From CAZUQP01 sp964484285 (lineage in GTDB: Bacteria > Pseudomonadota > Gammaproteobacteria > DSM-16500): a stretch of DNA of 6,784 nucleotides. The first letter of the stretch is position 1. Every line of letters begins with the position of its first letter. Both the position numbers and the translations under genes were made by a program. The notes under the pieces were generated by a model, which was given only the letters and a program-made list of their open reading frames with translations, ran no database searches and was not told the origin of the DNA. The DNA lies in NCBI GenBank assembly GCA_964484285.1, contig CAZAEO010000107.1, positions 1 through 6,784 on the forward strand, given 5' to 3'. Below, piece after piece: positions 6,694 to 6,784 of this stretch.

Positions 6694-6702
6694 TGGTATA
6701 TT
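6694..6702 (+). promoter_or_regulatory. Possible extended -10 promoter near the right edge
   Basis: TGGTATATT is a TGn element joined to TATATT, five of six to consensus. No good -35 is found at 17 bases; TTGCGA lies 19 bases ahead. If used, it would start a transcript near 6709 heading out of the window. A purine-rich GAGAAGGG (6762-6769) further on could be a ribosome site for a gene beginning at or past the edge, for instance at the TTG at 6778, since the ATG at 6773 meets a stop after two codons. The remainder of 6600-6784 shows nothing else I can name. Confidence 0.3.
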
Positions 6703-6784
6703 TAATAAGAATTCACAAAATTTTAGCTGATTATCCTAAATTCGGCAGTTGTAACCGTAGCGAGAAGGGCTAATGTATTGAAGA

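Overview
The window is 6.8 kb of AT-rich (roughly 40% GC by eye) bacterial chromosome. Gene density, Shine-Dalgarno sites, the canonical Acs and the bacterial type of glutaryl-CoA dehydrogenase all fit a proteobacterium. My best guess is a low-GC gammaproteobacterium of the Legionellales kind, but that is an inference from protein flavour and base composition. No rRNA, tRNA or other taxonomic marker is present.

Layout. Bases 1-75 hold a perfect 9-bp inverted repeat and a sequence that resembles the end of an insertion sequence. Bases 76-5197 (minus strand) are a compact three-gene operon, in transcription order: acs (acetyl-CoA synthetase), an aconitase of the short ~650-residue type, and gcdH (glutaryl-CoA dehydrogenase). 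The gap between acs and the aconitase gene is 44 bp; the aconitase stop and the gcdH start overlap as ATGA. Upstream, in the same direction, lies a 126-residue orphan gene (5309-5689) with a disordered Ser/Gln-rich N-terminus and a Lys tract. A divergent control region (about 5690-5795) separates it from an MscS-type channel gene on the plus strand (5796-6599). The last 185 bases are noncoding as far as I can tell: two small hairpins, a possible promoter, and an unresolved edge sequence.

How the genes fit together. Acs makes acetyl-CoA from acetate. GcdH turns glutaryl-CoA (from lysine or tryptophan breakdown) into crotonyl-CoA, which beta-oxidation enzymes elsewhere would convert to acetyl-CoA. 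Aconitase acts in the TCA cycle that burns acetyl-CoA. The operon therefore looks like an acetyl-CoA supply and oxidation module suited to an amino-acid or acetate-using organism. The channel gene is an independent osmotic safety valve.

Most notable points: the aconitase lacks the usual first cluster cysteine (GSCTN reads GSSAN) and the usual active-site Asn, while carrying extra cysteines after its DSHT motif; the divergent control region has a perfect 12-bp palindrome on the channel gene's -10 box; the orphan gene has an A9-G-A6 run in its coding strand; and the acs Shine-Dalgarno is partly inside a small hairpin. I see no CRISPR array, prophage or defence system, and no clearly new multi-gene system.
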